A stretch of 64,000 nt of DNA from CAZMHJ01 sp046350635 (lineage in GTDB: Bacteria > Patescibacteriota > Saccharimonadia > Saccharimonadales > CAIOMD01). Shown here piece after piece: positions 21,607 to 29,055 of this stretch; position 1 is the first letter of the stretch; each line of letters opens with the position of its first letter. Under the pieces are notes generated by a model. The model worked only from the letters and a program-made list of their open reading frames with translations. It did not search any database and was not told the DNA's origin. The position numbers and the translations under genes were made by a program. The DNA lies in assembly GCA_046350635.1 (NCBI GenBank), contig JAXLZY010000001.1, positions 1-64,000 on the forward strand, in the 5' to 3' direction.

Positions 21607-21772
21607 TGAGGCCAGCACTGAATAAAAAAAGTGCTCAAAAACAAAAACCTCGACTGCAAACAACGGCTTCTCGCAAGCCGTTGTTTCAAAGCAAAAAACG
21701 AGGTTTAAATACACATAAAAACGCCAAACCGAATCCTCTCATCGTCCGCAGCTCGATGAGAGGATTTTTAGT
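21607..21772 (+). ncRNA. Candidate small RNA ending in a strong terminator
   Basis: About 165 nt. An AGCACT/AGTGCT hairpin is followed by a long nested one: AAACCTCG pairs with CGAGGTTT around an inner perfect stem ACAACGGCTT/AAGCCGTTGT with a CTCG-type loop (about 21660-21690). The transcript ends in the terminator at 21732-21770. A short open frame of 65 codons crosses the hairpins but is rich in Lys and Asn, has no ribosome-binding site and is probably spurious. The RNA lies 40 bases upstream of comM and so could also be an attenuator for it. Confidence 0.55.
21732..21770 (+). terminator. Intrinsic terminator of candidate small RNA
   Basis: AATCCTCTCATCG pairs with CGATGAGAGGATT and is followed by a T run. 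Confidence 0.8.
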
Positions 21773-21811
21773 TTCCATTCAACCAATTCTAAGCGTACAA
21801 TAACGATAGTT

Positions 21812-23314
21812 ATGGCCGTAAAAAGTCTCATCAATATTGGCTTTCAAAGTATCGAGATTGAGGTTGAGTGTAGCCTTACAAATGGCCTCCCTTCTATGAC
21901 AATTGTTGGCCTTGCCAGTAAGGCAGTTGATGAATCTAAGGAACGACTGCGAGCGGCTATTACTGCCAGTGGGTTCAGCTTTCCCCGTAAACGCATTGTC
22001 GTCAACTTGGCACCAGCAGACATACCAAAAGATAGTGCCAGTCTAGACCTTGCTATTGCCGTTGCCTTATTGGCCGCTGATGGCCAAATCAAAGCTGATC
22101 TTTCTGATTATTTCTTTATCGGCGAACTATCTCTAGACGGTTCGCTACGACCAGTTCGCGGTATTATTGGTAAGCTCATGAGCCCGTTGTCACGTCAGTC
22201 GGCTGGCATCTTCATTGCCCATGATAATGCCAGACAGGCAGCGATTACCGATTCAGCTGCACCAATCTTCGCGGCCTCATCACTAAGCGATATCGTTATG
22301 CATCTCAATGCCACCAAGCCTTTATTGCCAGTTACTCACCTTACGCCAGATGCTCTCCATCACAAACTTACGACTAATACCGATTTTGCTGAAATCCATG
22401 GTCAAGATACAGCTAAGCGCGCACTTGTTATCGCGGCGGCTGGTGGACATAATGTACTTTTGTCTGGCCCGCCAGGGACTGGCAAATCGATGCTCGCAAA
22501 AGCATTTATTGGTATTTTACCGCCGTTGACAACCAGACAAATTATTGAGACTACACACATACATAGTCTTGCTAACATCACCTTTGATCAGTTAATCATT
22601 GAACCACCACTTAGGTCACCTCACCACACTTCGAGTGATGTTGCCATTATTGGCGGTGGTCATAACGTTAGGCCGGGTGAAATTAGCCTAGCTCACAACG
22701 GTGTACTCTTCTTAGATGAGCTACCAGAGTTTACTCGCCACACCATTGAGTCACTCCGACAACCACTTGAAGACGGTGTTATCACTATTGCGCGCGCTCA
22801 GCAAAGTGCACAATTACCCGCTCGATTCATACTAGTCGCCACTAGTAACCCATGCCCGTGCGGCTATTTATTTTCAGATAAGCCCTGTACCTGTACTCCA
22901 GCTCAGATTCAAAAGTATCAAAAGAAGTTATCGGGCCCCATTATGGATCGTATCGATATGCACGTAACAGTTGGTATGGTCGAACATCGTAATATTTTAA
23001 AAGTTACCACCGAACGCACCAGCCCTGGGTTGCAAAAAAATGTTGCCCAAGCTCGTCGTATACAGTACGACCGCCAGCGACAAAAATTAAATGCCCGATT
23101 AAGCAATGCTGACCTCAAAAAATGGGCTCAGCTTGATACGGAAGGCGAAGAACTACTGGTTAAGGCTGCCGAAACACTCGGTTTATCGCCCCGCTCCTAC
23201 GTACGTACCATAAAAGTTGCCCGAACTATCGCTGATATCGAAAATTCGACGGATATAAAAGCATCTCACATCGCCGAAGCGTTGCAATATCGACCAAGGC
23301 AATATACCTATTAA
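21812..23314 (+). CDS. comM: ComM/YifB family AAA+ ATPase
   Basis: A 500-residue protein of the Mg-chelatase-like family. The N-terminal Lon-type S5 fold domain is followed by the AAA+ core with P-loop GPPGTGKSMLAK near residue 230, Walker B VLFLDELPEF near 306 and sensor TSNPCPCGY near 347. The C-terminal domain follows. In naturally competent bacteria ComM is a hexameric helicase that extends branch migration of incoming ssDNA during transformation. With the type IV pilus locus in the same window it supports DNA uptake. TACAAT lies 10 bases before the ATG with no Shine-Dalgarno, so it is possibly leaderless. Length is as usual. Confidence 0.95.
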   Translation: MAVKSLINIGFQSIEIEVECSLTNGLPSMTIVGLASKAVDESKERLRAAITASGFSFPRKRIVVNLAPADIPKDSASLDLAIAVALLAADGQIKADLSDYFFIGELSLDGSLRPVRGIIGKLMSPLSRQSAGIFIAHDNARQAAITDSAAPIFAASSLSDIVMHLNATKPLLPVTHLTPDALHHKLTTNTDFAEIHGQDTAKRALVIAAAGGHNVLLSGPPGTGKSMLAKAFIGILPPLTTRQIIETTHIHSLANITFDQLIIEPPLRSPHHTSSDVAIIGGGHNVRPGEISLAHNGVLFLDELPEFTRHTIESLRQPLEDGVITIARAQQSAQLPARFILVATSNPCPCGYLFSDKPCTCTPAQIQKYQKKLSGPIMDRIDMHVTVGMVEHRNILKVTTERTSPGLQKNVAQARRIQYDRQRQKLNARLSNADLKKWAQLDTEGEELLVKAAETLGLSPRSYVRTIKVARTIADIENSTDIKASHIAEALQYRPRQYTY

Positions 23315-23377
23315 TGATTTATTTGACCTCTGTAAGCCTATCTGTTATACTTTACCGTTGAATAAGGAGAATGCTAC

Positions 23378-23905
23378 ATTAACAAGCACACTCGCCTCAA
23401 CGAAGCAATCCGAGCGAGCGTTTTACGAGTCATAGACCAGAACGGCAACCAGTTAGGAGTCATTTCTAAGCAGGAAGCCTTACAAGCAGCACGAGTTGCC
23501 GAGCTTGACCTGGTAGAAATCTCGCCAGACGCAGACCCACCGGTTGCAAAGATTGTAGACTGGGGCAAATTCAACTATCAACGAACGAAACAACTTCAAA
23601 AAAATAAGCGTAACGCCAAGGCTAGTGAGCTAAAGCAAATGCGATTTGGATTGAAGATTAGCGACCACGACATTGGCGTGAAGCTAAAAAAAGTGAGCTC
23701 GTTCCTCGCCGACGGAGACAAAGTGCGATTAAGCATTATTTACCGCGGCCGTGAACTTGCCCACAAAGAGCTTGGATACAAACTCATGGATAAATTGATA
23801 GCAGAGCTTGGAGAAAACGTAGTAGCTGATCAACAGCCCCAGTTCGCCGGAAGACAGTTAAGTGTAGTAGTAAGGAGCACACATGCCAAAGCTAAAAACG
23901 CATAG
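23378..23905 (+). CDS. infC: Translation initiation factor IF-3 (ATT start)
   Basis: The protein is 175 residues and complete only if it starts at the ATT at 23378, 8 bases after AAGGAG. The N-domain has INKHTRLNEAIRAS and LDLVEISPDADPPVAKI; the C-domain has ELKQMRFGLKISDHD and the terminal strand. The only nearby ATG (23371) is out of frame and stops after 3 codons. An ATT start is the known autoregulatory device of infC in E. coli, where IF-3 rejects its own non-canonical codon. It is the first gene of the infC-rpmI-rplT operon and overlaps rpmI by 23 bases. Confidence 0.95.
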   Translation: MNKHTRLNEAIRASVLRVIDQNGNQLGVISKQEALQAARVAELDLVEISPDADPPVAKIVDWGKFNYQRTKQLQKNKRNAKASELKQMRFGLKISDHDIGVKLKKVSSFLADGDKVRLSIIYRGRELAHKELGYKLMDKLIAELGENVVADQQPQFAGRQLSVVVRSTHAKAKNA

Positions 23906-24077
23906 CGGGACAAAAGACCGAGTGCGCATTACCAAGAACGGTAAGGCACTCTCCCGTAAAAATGGCGGAAATCACCTTCTTGAAAAGAAGAGTATGGCCC
24001 GCAAACGAACCTATAGTGGCGTTAAAGAAATCACTGGTTCAACCAAACGAAATATTAAGCGTAAATTAGGAGTCTAA
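23883..24077 (+). CDS. rpmI: 50S ribosomal protein L35
   Basis: 64 residues, strongly basic, with the family N-terminus PKLKTHSGTKDRV and the terminal KRNIKRKLGV. It binds 23S rRNA late in assembly. The start lies inside the end of infC, and rplT follows after 4 bases, the standard infC-rpmI-rplT order. Confidence 0.97.
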   Translation: MPKLKTHSGTKDRVRITKNGKALSRKNGGNHLLEKKSMARKRTYSGVKEITGSTKRNIKRKLGV

Positions 24078-24081
24078 GTAG

Positions 24082-24429
24082 ATGCGCGTTAAACGAGGTG
24101 TAACCTCTCACCAGAAGCACAACAAGATTCGCAAAGCCACCAAGGGCATGTCACATTCACGACGCCGTAGCGTACGTATGGGTCGCCAAGGTGTGGTTAA
24201 GGCGATGCAGTATTCGTACCGCGACCGACGCAATCACAAGCGCACCTTCCGCGCTTTATGGAATGCTCGTATTAATGCAGCCGCACGTCTTAATGGCGTT
24301 AGCTACAGCGTACTTATCAATGGCCTTAAAAAAGCTGATATCACCCTTGATCGCAAAGTTCTTGCCGAACTAGCTGTCAACGAACCAGCTGCCTTTAGTG
24401 CAGTGGTAAAAGCTGCAAAAATCGCCTAA
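24082..24429 (+). CDS. rplT: 50S ribosomal protein L20
   Basis: 115 residues. The N-terminal extension MRVKRGVTSHQKHNK and the conserved block RDRRNHKRTFRALWNARINAAAR-like segment (residues 48-70) identify L20, an early 23S-binding assembly protein. The globular C-terminus follows. It is the last gene of the operon and is followed by a strong terminator at 24446-24480. Confidence 0.97.
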   Translation: MRVKRGVTSHQKHNKIRKATKGMSHSRRRSVRMGRQGVVKAMQYSYRDRRNHKRTFRALWNARINAAARLNGVSYSVLINGLKKADITLDRKVLAELAVNEPAAFSAVVKAAKIA

Positions 24430-24445
24430 GTTTACGAACTACTAC

Positions 24446-24480
24446 ACAAAAAAACACCTGCTTCATAGCAGGTGTTTTTT
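24446..24480. terminator. Bidirectional terminator between rplT and rnpB
   Basis: ACACCTGC and GCAGGTGT form the stem (24454-24475) with A and T runs on both sides, so it can end both the rplT and the convergent RNase P RNA transcripts. Confidence 0.85.
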
Positions 24481-24483
24481 ATT

Positions 24484-24832
24484 GCCAGACCACCCGTAAG
24501 CCGGGTTCTGTTTTATCTGGCCATCTATCTAGGCTTGCGTATTGCTACGAAGCTCGAGCGGTAACAACGCGAACTCTGGCGGGCAGCCATCTGCACTAGG
24601 CAGAAATGAGTCCACTCCTTGCAGCCGACAGGGTTTACCTCTTTACCGAGTCACCCCGGTAAACTGTGGGCTTTTACCCCACTCGTTTCACCCTTACCCC
24701 ATTTATAACGGGGCGGTATCGTTTCTGTGGCACTTTCCCTAGGATTACTCCTGGTTGTCGTTAACAACTGTCGCGCCCTATGCTGCCCGGACTTTCCTCC
24801 CACAGGGGGCGGCCAGTCGATGGTCTAGCTCG
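24484..24832 (-). ncRNA. rnpB: RNase P RNA (type A)
   Basis: The minus strand carries the catalytic RNA that matures the 5' ends of tRNAs. The conserved 5' block GAGGAAAGTCCGGGCAGC lies at about 24784-24800, and the 3' conserved AGAACCCGGCTTACGG-type block at about 24490-24515. The length of about 349 nt and an intermediate of expected loops fit type A. An extended -10 promoter (TGGTATAAT, 24836-24844) lies within the final codons of the RNase HI gene. The ends are approximate. Confidence 0.93.
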
Positions 24833-24836
24833 TCTA

Positions 24837-25637
24837 TTATACCAACTCCGATGAAAGTCCGCTGTCATTCTTTTCGGCATCATCAAGAATCTTATTAACC
24901 TCAGTATCAGCCCGTTTGTTCATTTCACGCGGAACATGTGTAAAAGACACTTTAGCAAATTCAGTTAAAGTCTCTTTAATCGCTTGGTGGATCGGCCATA
25001 ACTCACGGTTCTTGATTTTAAAAATTCCGTTCATTTGGTTTACGACAAGCAAGCTGTCCATGTAAACATGGACCATGTTTGCACCGAGATTCTTTGCCAT
25101 TTTTAAGCCTTGTAATACAGCCTGGTATTCGGCTTGATTATTAGTTGTAATGCCTAAATACTTACCAGTATTTGTTACAACGTTATCTTCCATGTCTGTT
25201 ATGACTACGCCCGTGGCTGAAGGACCTGGGTTGCCACGAGACCCCCCATCAGTAAAGAGTTTAACCTCTGTTATTATATTTGTATTTGTTACAACGTCTG
25301 CATGCTGATTATGCTTCGAAAATTCGTACGATATAACCTTTATCACTGTTTCACGGGTTACTGTATCTCCATAGAATTTACGAAACCTCGCAAGAATTTT
25401 TTCTTCATCCCCGTATGTTTCATGTCCATTTTTATCATTATCATCGAGATCTTTAATGCGCTTTGTGACGACTTGGGTTATAGTTGCGTAGCCAAAGGGT
25501 TGCCCAGTATCACTATTTAAACATCGAATAACATCACCTACTTCTAATTGCTTTTCATCAAATAAACGCCAGGTTTTTGTGATTTCGCCTGACTCTATAC
25601 TTGGAATACTTGTGGCGGAAAATTTGAGTGGTTTCAT
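24837..25637 (-). CDS. rnhA: ASCH-like domain fused to RNase HI
   Basis: A 266-residue protein. Residues about 1-110 look like an ASCH/PUA-type RNA-binding domain (KTWRLFDEKQLEVGDVIRC and GYATITQVV are the typical strands). Residues about 125-260 are RNase HI: TDGGSRGNPG gives the first Asp, NQAEYQAVL the Glu, VYMDSLLVV the second Asp and NKRADTEVN the last Asp, so the active site is complete. It would cut RNA in RNA-DNA hybrids, perhaps directed by the N-terminal domain. The start at 25637 is used because the upstream frame is tRNA-derived repeat. There is no Shine-Dalgarno; it may be read from the tRNA-Pro transcript. Confidence 0.85.
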   Translation of the reverse strand: MKPLKFSATSIPSIESGEITKTWRLFDEKQLEVGDVIRCLNSDTGQPFGYATITQVVTKRIKDLDDNDKNGHETYGDEEKILARFRKFYGDTVTRETVIKVISYEFSKHNQHADVVTNTNIITEVKLFTDGGSRGNPGPSATGVVITDMEDNVVTNTGKYLGITTNNQAEYQAVLQGLKMAKNLGANMVHVYMDSLLVVNQMNGIFKIKNRELWPIHQAIKETLTEFAKVSFTHVPREMNKRADTEVNKILDDAEKNDSGLSSELV

Positions 25638-25644
25638 ATTATTT

Positions 25645-25724
25645 TGGTCGGGGTGACAGGACTTGAACTTACGGCTATCGCCGCAAGACTGCGCATTAAA
25701 TAACTTCGGTCGCAGGTTCAAGTG
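25645..25724 (-). repeat. tRNA-tail element after tRNA-Pro
   Basis: Reading the minus strand it starts with an inverted copy of the tRNA-Pro T-arm (CACTTGAACCTGCGACC, 25707-25724), continues through about 38 bases including GCGGCGATAGCCG, and ends in a direct copy of the T-arm and acceptor end with CCA (25645-25668). The same layout occurs after tRNA-Ala, Arg, Thr and Asp, but the core here is short and lacks the long hairpins. Confidence 0.75.
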
Positions 25725-25745
25725 ATTTGTCTTGTTAAATCTATG

Positions 25746-25821
25746 TGGTCGGGGTGACAGGACTTGAACCTGCGACCTCACGGCCCCCAGCCGTACGCGC
25801 TACCAACTGCGCTACACCCCG
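25746..25821 (-). tRNA. tRNA-Pro (GGG)
   Basis: Complete cloverleaf on the minus strand: acceptor CGGGGTG/CACCCCG, anticodon stem TACGG/CCGTG with loop CTGGGGG giving GGG, T-arm GCAGGTTCAAGTCCTG-type, discriminator A and encoded CCA. A partial copy of its 3' end follows at 25645. Confidence 0.97.
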
Positions 25822-25842
25822 ATATCGTATTTGTAACTTTCA

Positions 25843-25985
25843 AAAAGAACCCCGAAGGGTGACTAAGCAACCGTTTGGATTCCTGCTGGAAACCAGGTGG
25901 GTCTCCGCAATTTGTCTCCACGGAGACAAATCATTAAGAGTCCCAAAAGCTTTAATATTCAGAAATCATTGCTTGTTGCTTAGTC
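25843..25985 (-). ncRNA. Candidate small RNA with closing stem and own promoter
   Basis: A -10 box TATACT (25992-25997) sets the start near 25985. There GACTAAGCAAC (25975-25985) is the 5' arm of a perfect 11-bp closing stem with GTTGCTTAGTC (25861-25871). Inside are a perfect ATTTGTCTCC/GGAGACAAAT hairpin (about 25908-25931) and a hairpin GGTTTCC/GGAATCC near 25875-25892. It is followed by ACCC-TTCG-GGGT and a T run (25843-25860) as terminator. No coding frame. It could be 6S or an SRP-like RNA, but the consensus of neither was seen. Confidence 0.6.
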
Positions 25986-26021
25986 TATTAAAGTATACCG
26001 TACTGTTGGTAGCTTGCGCTA

Positions 26022-26651
26022 TTAGATTCCAAGTATTGCCTGTGCAACGACTTGGTATACATTATTTAGCACTGGTCCAAGTAATGGCATGCCCAAAATC
26101 ACTAATACAGCGATAAGCAGGAAACCAAACTGTTCAATCCTGTCCATAAATTCTTGTACAACCGTGGGTGCGAACGCATAGAGCACGCGGGATCCGTCGA
26201 GTGGTGGAGTAGGAATAAGATTAAAAAGAGCAAATCCAACATTTATGTAAACAAAGTATATCCACCACGTTGTCCAATATACATCGTTAATTCCACCGAT
26301 TCGTAGTATCAACCCACCGATTCCAGCTAATACTATATTAGTAAGTGGTCCAGCTATGGCGACTAACGCCATGCCAAATTCATTCCATTTCAAACGGTGC
26401 CGTAAAACAGGCACCGGTTTTGCTGCTCCAAATATTGGTTGCCCAGTTACTGCTAATATGAGCGGTAACGCTAATGTCATAATTGGGTCAATGTGCGGAA
26501 TTGGGTTAAGGGTTAACCTACCCTCTTCTTCGGCCGTATCATCACCTAAATATTTTGCGACATAGCCATGCGCTATCTCATGTAGGATTATAGATATTAC
26601 AATTACAAAAAATGTAATTATTCCAATGTACAGTTTATTACTAATAAGCAT
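26022..26651 (-). CDS. Site-2 protease-like M50 metalloprotease
   Basis: A 209-residue integral membrane metalloprotease. HEIAHG near residue 26 gives the zinc-binding histidines and catalytic Glu; NLIPTPPLDGSR near 144 holds the third ligand Asp. About five membrane helices. It is the short S2P type without a PDZ domain, common in Firmicutes and the CPR. Such proteins cut membrane-bound regulators or signal-peptide remnants. The downstream 3' neighbour is the small RNA region; the gene appears to be monocistronic. Confidence 0.9.
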   Translation of the reverse strand: MLISNKLYIGIITFFVIVISIILHEIAHGYVAKYLGDDTAEEEGRLTLNPIPHIDPIMTLALPLILAVTGQPIFGAAKPVPVLRHRLKWNEFGMALVAIAGPLTNIVLAGIGGLILRIGGINDVYWTTWWIYFVYINVGFALFNLIPTPPLDGSRVLYAFAPTVVQEFMDRIEQFGFLLIAVLVILGMPLLGPVLNNVYQVVAQAILGI

Positions 26652-26731
26652 ATGTTAAGTATAGCAAAGCAGACTTGACTTTTACCTCTATAAACTGTAA
26701 AATTTACTACTGAATCTCAAAGGAATAAATC

Positions 26732-26923
26732 ATGCATACATGTGACGTAACTGGTAAGGGCAAGCAGTTTGGCAGCAATGTCAGCTTTTCGCAGCGCCAT
26801 ACTAAGAAAGTTTGGAAACCAAACCTCCAGACAAAGACGGTTATTGTTGATGGCAAAAAGGTAAAACTTCGTGTCAGCACACAAGCTATCCGCACTCTTA
26901 AGAAAAAGGGCCTACTCGTTTAG
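26732..26923 (+). CDS. rpmB: 50S ribosomal protein L28
   Basis: 63 residues, basic. The family signature is visible as CDVTGKGKQFGSNVSFS and RHTKKVWKPNLQ, ending in TLKKKGLLV. It sits in the 50S subunit. AAGGAA lies 9 bases before the ATG and a good terminator follows at 26942-26974, so it is a single-gene unit. Confidence 0.95.
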   Translation: MHTCDVTGKGKQFGSNVSFSQRHTKKVWKPNLQTKTVIVDGKKVKLRVSTQAIRTLKKKGLLV

Positions 26924-26941
26924 GCTTGGTTTTTTACTCTT

Positions 26942-26974
26942 AAAATACCCCCTCATTTAGTGAGGGGGTATTTT
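26942..26974. terminator. Terminator after rpmB
   Basis: AAAATACCCCCTCA pairs with TGAGGGGGTATTTT around a short ATTTAG loop. It may work in both directions between rpmB and the convergent gene ending at 26997. Confidence 0.85.
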
Positions 26975-26996
26975 AATATGAAGTTAATAAGACTCT

Positions 26997-27623
26997 CTAC
27001 TTCTTAGAGCGCTCAATAACAACAACTCGAGTTTTATCACCAAGTTCTGATTCTTTAAGCTTAAGTACATCTACTCGCTCTGGTTCTGATGCACCAATTT
27101 CACTCAAGAAAGTGTTGAGTTCAGCCTGGGGCAATTCATACTTTACGGCGCTATCTGCGTAATGTGTTGGGACAACAATTTTTGGCTCAATTTTCTTGAC
27201 CAAACTCGCCGCACCAGTTGCATCAAGCGTATAGCCCGAACCGCCAACAGGGATAATCAGCACATCTATAAGGCCAAGTAATTCAAGCTGATCTTCGCTG
27301 AGGTTAGGGTGGACATGTCCGATAACCCCAATCGAAAATCCTTGCATTTGGATACTATACATTGTCGCTCGATGACCATCGGCATCAAGGTGTGCTTGCG
27401 CAGGAATACCCCGCACAGAAACTTCGGAAACTTCATATTCACCCGGACCTTCAATGAGGAACTTATTTGGATTCTTAGTCCCCTTTTCAAGAGTGAACAA
27501 CGCAATATCCTCTGCGGTAGCAACCGAACTTAGGCCAACATTTGCCAGCGTATCGTCCACTAAAACACTTACCTTTTTATTGCCGATACGAACACAGTTA
27601 GCACCGTAATACTGAATTTCCAT
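26997..27623 (-). CDS. Degenerate metallo-beta-lactamase-fold protein
   Basis: A 208-residue protein like the UlaG/YtkP-type small MBL-fold hydrolases. The fold markers IQYYGANCVRIGNKKVSVLVDD, IEGPGEYEV, IGVIGHVHPNLSEDQL, IIPVGG and IVVPTHYAD are in the right order. The canonical HxHxDH zinc motif is missing: the segment after the second strand reads GLSSVATAEDIALF instead. So catalytic activity is doubtful, and it could act as a binding protein. It lies 10 bases downstream of the wHTH gene and is probably cotranscribed. Confidence 0.8.
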   Translation of the reverse strand: MEIQYYGANCVRIGNKKVSVLVDDTLANVGLSSVATAEDIALFTLEKGTKNPNKFLIEGPGEYEVSEVSVRGIPAQAHLDADGHRATMYSIQMQGFSIGVIGHVHPNLSEDQLELLGLIDVLIIPVGGSGYTLDATGAASLVKKIEPKIVVPTHYADSAVKYELPQAELNTFLSEIGASEPERVDVLKLKESELGDKTRVVVIERSKK

Positions 27624-27632
27624 TCTGACTCC

Positions 27633-28289
27633 TTACAACAATTTATCTTTATCTATCAACACGATGTTCTTCGCAGTTAATAGATTTGAAACAAACCTAT
27701 CGTTAACCTGTTTTCGATACTTAAATTCATCTGTGCTGAATATACTATACCTGAGTTCTTTTTTCTCCGCTGCCTCGAGGTCAGCTATAGCGTGTTCTAC
27801 GGCAGCATGGTTAACATCGCCGACGATAACGACATCAACACCCGGTGTCTCGTCACGAGTAAACTGACCAGTGTAAACCGCAAGGCTCACATTACCAGTT
27901 TTTAGTAGTTCTATTGCAAACGGATCTGTTACTGTCACTTCAACAACTTGCTCTACGACTTGCTGTTCTTGGACAGGAGCTTCTGAACTTTCTGAAACTT
28001 TTGGTGTCTTCGCTGCTTTTTTAGGTTTGTATGCCTTACCACCAAACATACTACTAAGTGCAGCGTAGTGTTCGAACGACTGGTTGACCTCGTAGTACAG
28101 TTTGTTGTTTGTATTATCAGATGTAATAATGCCAATGTTTAATAAATTAGCGAGCTCACGTCGAACCGAATTAATTTGCTCGTCGATTTTGCGCGTAATT
28201 TCTCGCACATAAAAAGATCGATTTGGGTTTTGGTAAAACAGTTGTAAAAGCTTCACCCTCGTCTTTGATCCAAACAGTTGTTCAATCAT
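27633..28289 (-). CDS. Winged-helix regulator with nucleotidyltransferase-like domain
   Basis: A 218-residue protein. Residues 1-70 are a winged helix (KTRVKLLQLFYQNPNRSFYVREITRKI, in parts as in ArsR/MarR-like proteins). A charged linker follows, and residues about 118-215 look like a nucleotidyltransferase-type alpha/beta domain (VDVVIVGDVNHAAVEHAI). The usual GSRARG catalytic Gly-Ser motif of minimal nucleotidyltransferases was not seen. It is probably a transcription factor. Its gene is in an operon with the MBL-fold protein and 50 bases downstream of gatD. Confidence 0.75.
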   Translation of the reverse strand: MIEQLFGSKTRVKLLQLFYQNPNRSFYVREITRKIDEQINSVRRELANLLNIGIITSDNTNNKLYYEVNQSFEHYAALSSMFGGKAYKPKKAAKTPKVSESSEAPVQEQQVVEQVVEVTVTDPFAIELLKTGNVSLAVYTGQFTRDETPGVDVVIVGDVNHAAVEHAIADLEAAEKKELRYSIFSTDEFKYRKQVNDRFVSNLLTAKNIVLIDKDKLL

Positions 28290-28338
28290 GCTCTTATTGT
28301 AGCAAGCTCAAGCTATGTTGGATAGAATAATTGTTATT

Positions 28339-29055
28339 TTAGCGAGGACGTCTTTCGGCAACAGAGGCCGATAAGTACTCAAGCGAATCATCAAGTGGTT
28401 CAAGCTCAGGCTCTACACCAGCATACTTAAGGGCTTTTCTTAGCAAAAAGTCTGCAAATTTTGATGATTTGGCAAGTATAGGACCGTGTAAGTACGATCC
28501 ATATACATTATTGTATACAGCACCTTCTGTATTATCCTCTGCATTATTACCTTGTCCAATTTTTGTCGCACCAATTGGCTTAACTGTCTTACCCAAATAC
28601 GTTCTTCCGCTATGATTTTCGTAGCCAATGAGTTTACCTAGCTCGTCAGCTTCTACCATTATATTACCTATAATTCTTGATGTGCCCGCAACAGTATGAA
28701 CATCTAAAATACCAATTCCCTGTATCTTCTCACCTTCGGTCGTCTTAAAATAATGACCAAACATCTGGTACATACCGCAAATCATTAGCATGGGAACTCC
28801 TTGGTCAGCGTAGGATTTTAACAGCGCAGCTTTTTTACTTAAATCATCAGCAATATCAGACTGACCTTTGTCCTGCCCACCCCCACCAAGTATTAAATGT
28901 ACCTCTTTCGGAAACGAATCACCTACGCCAACGCGATGAATCATAACTGAATAACCTCGCCACTCAAGCCGTTGCTTCAGCACAAGTAAATTACCATTGT
29001 CACCATAGATATTCATCTCTTTAGGGTATAGGTGCACAATGTGGATAGTTTTCAT
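28339..29055 (-). CDS. gatD: Lipid II isoglutaminyl synthase, glutaminase subunit GatD
   Basis: A 238-residue class-I glutamine amidotransferase (CobB/CobQ-like). The catalytic Cys is at about residue 93 in MLMICGMYQMFG and the His in SYLHGPILAK near 210. It supplies ammonia to MurT for amidation of the D-Glu of peptidoglycan stem peptides to isoglutamine. Its ATG overlaps the murT stop by 4 bases, which suits a tightly coupled MurT-GatD complex. It is the last gene of the thrS operon or of a cell-wall part of it. Confidence 0.93.
   Translation of the reverse strand: MKTIHIVHLYPKEMNIYGDNGNLLVLKQRLEWRGYSVMIHRVGVGDSFPKEVHLILGGGGQDKGQSDIADDLSKKAALLKSYADQGVPMLMICGMYQMFGHYFKTTEGEKIQGIGILDVHTVAGTSRIIGNIMVEADELGKLIGYENHSGRTYLGKTVKPIGATKIGQGNNAEDNTEGAVYNNVYGSYLHGPILAKSSKFADFLLRKALKYAGVEPELEPLDDSLEYLSASVAERRPR

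Noticed and set aside
21606..21803. 65-codon frame over the candidate small RNA
   Set aside because: No ribosome-binding site, biased composition, and it runs through the terminator hairpin.
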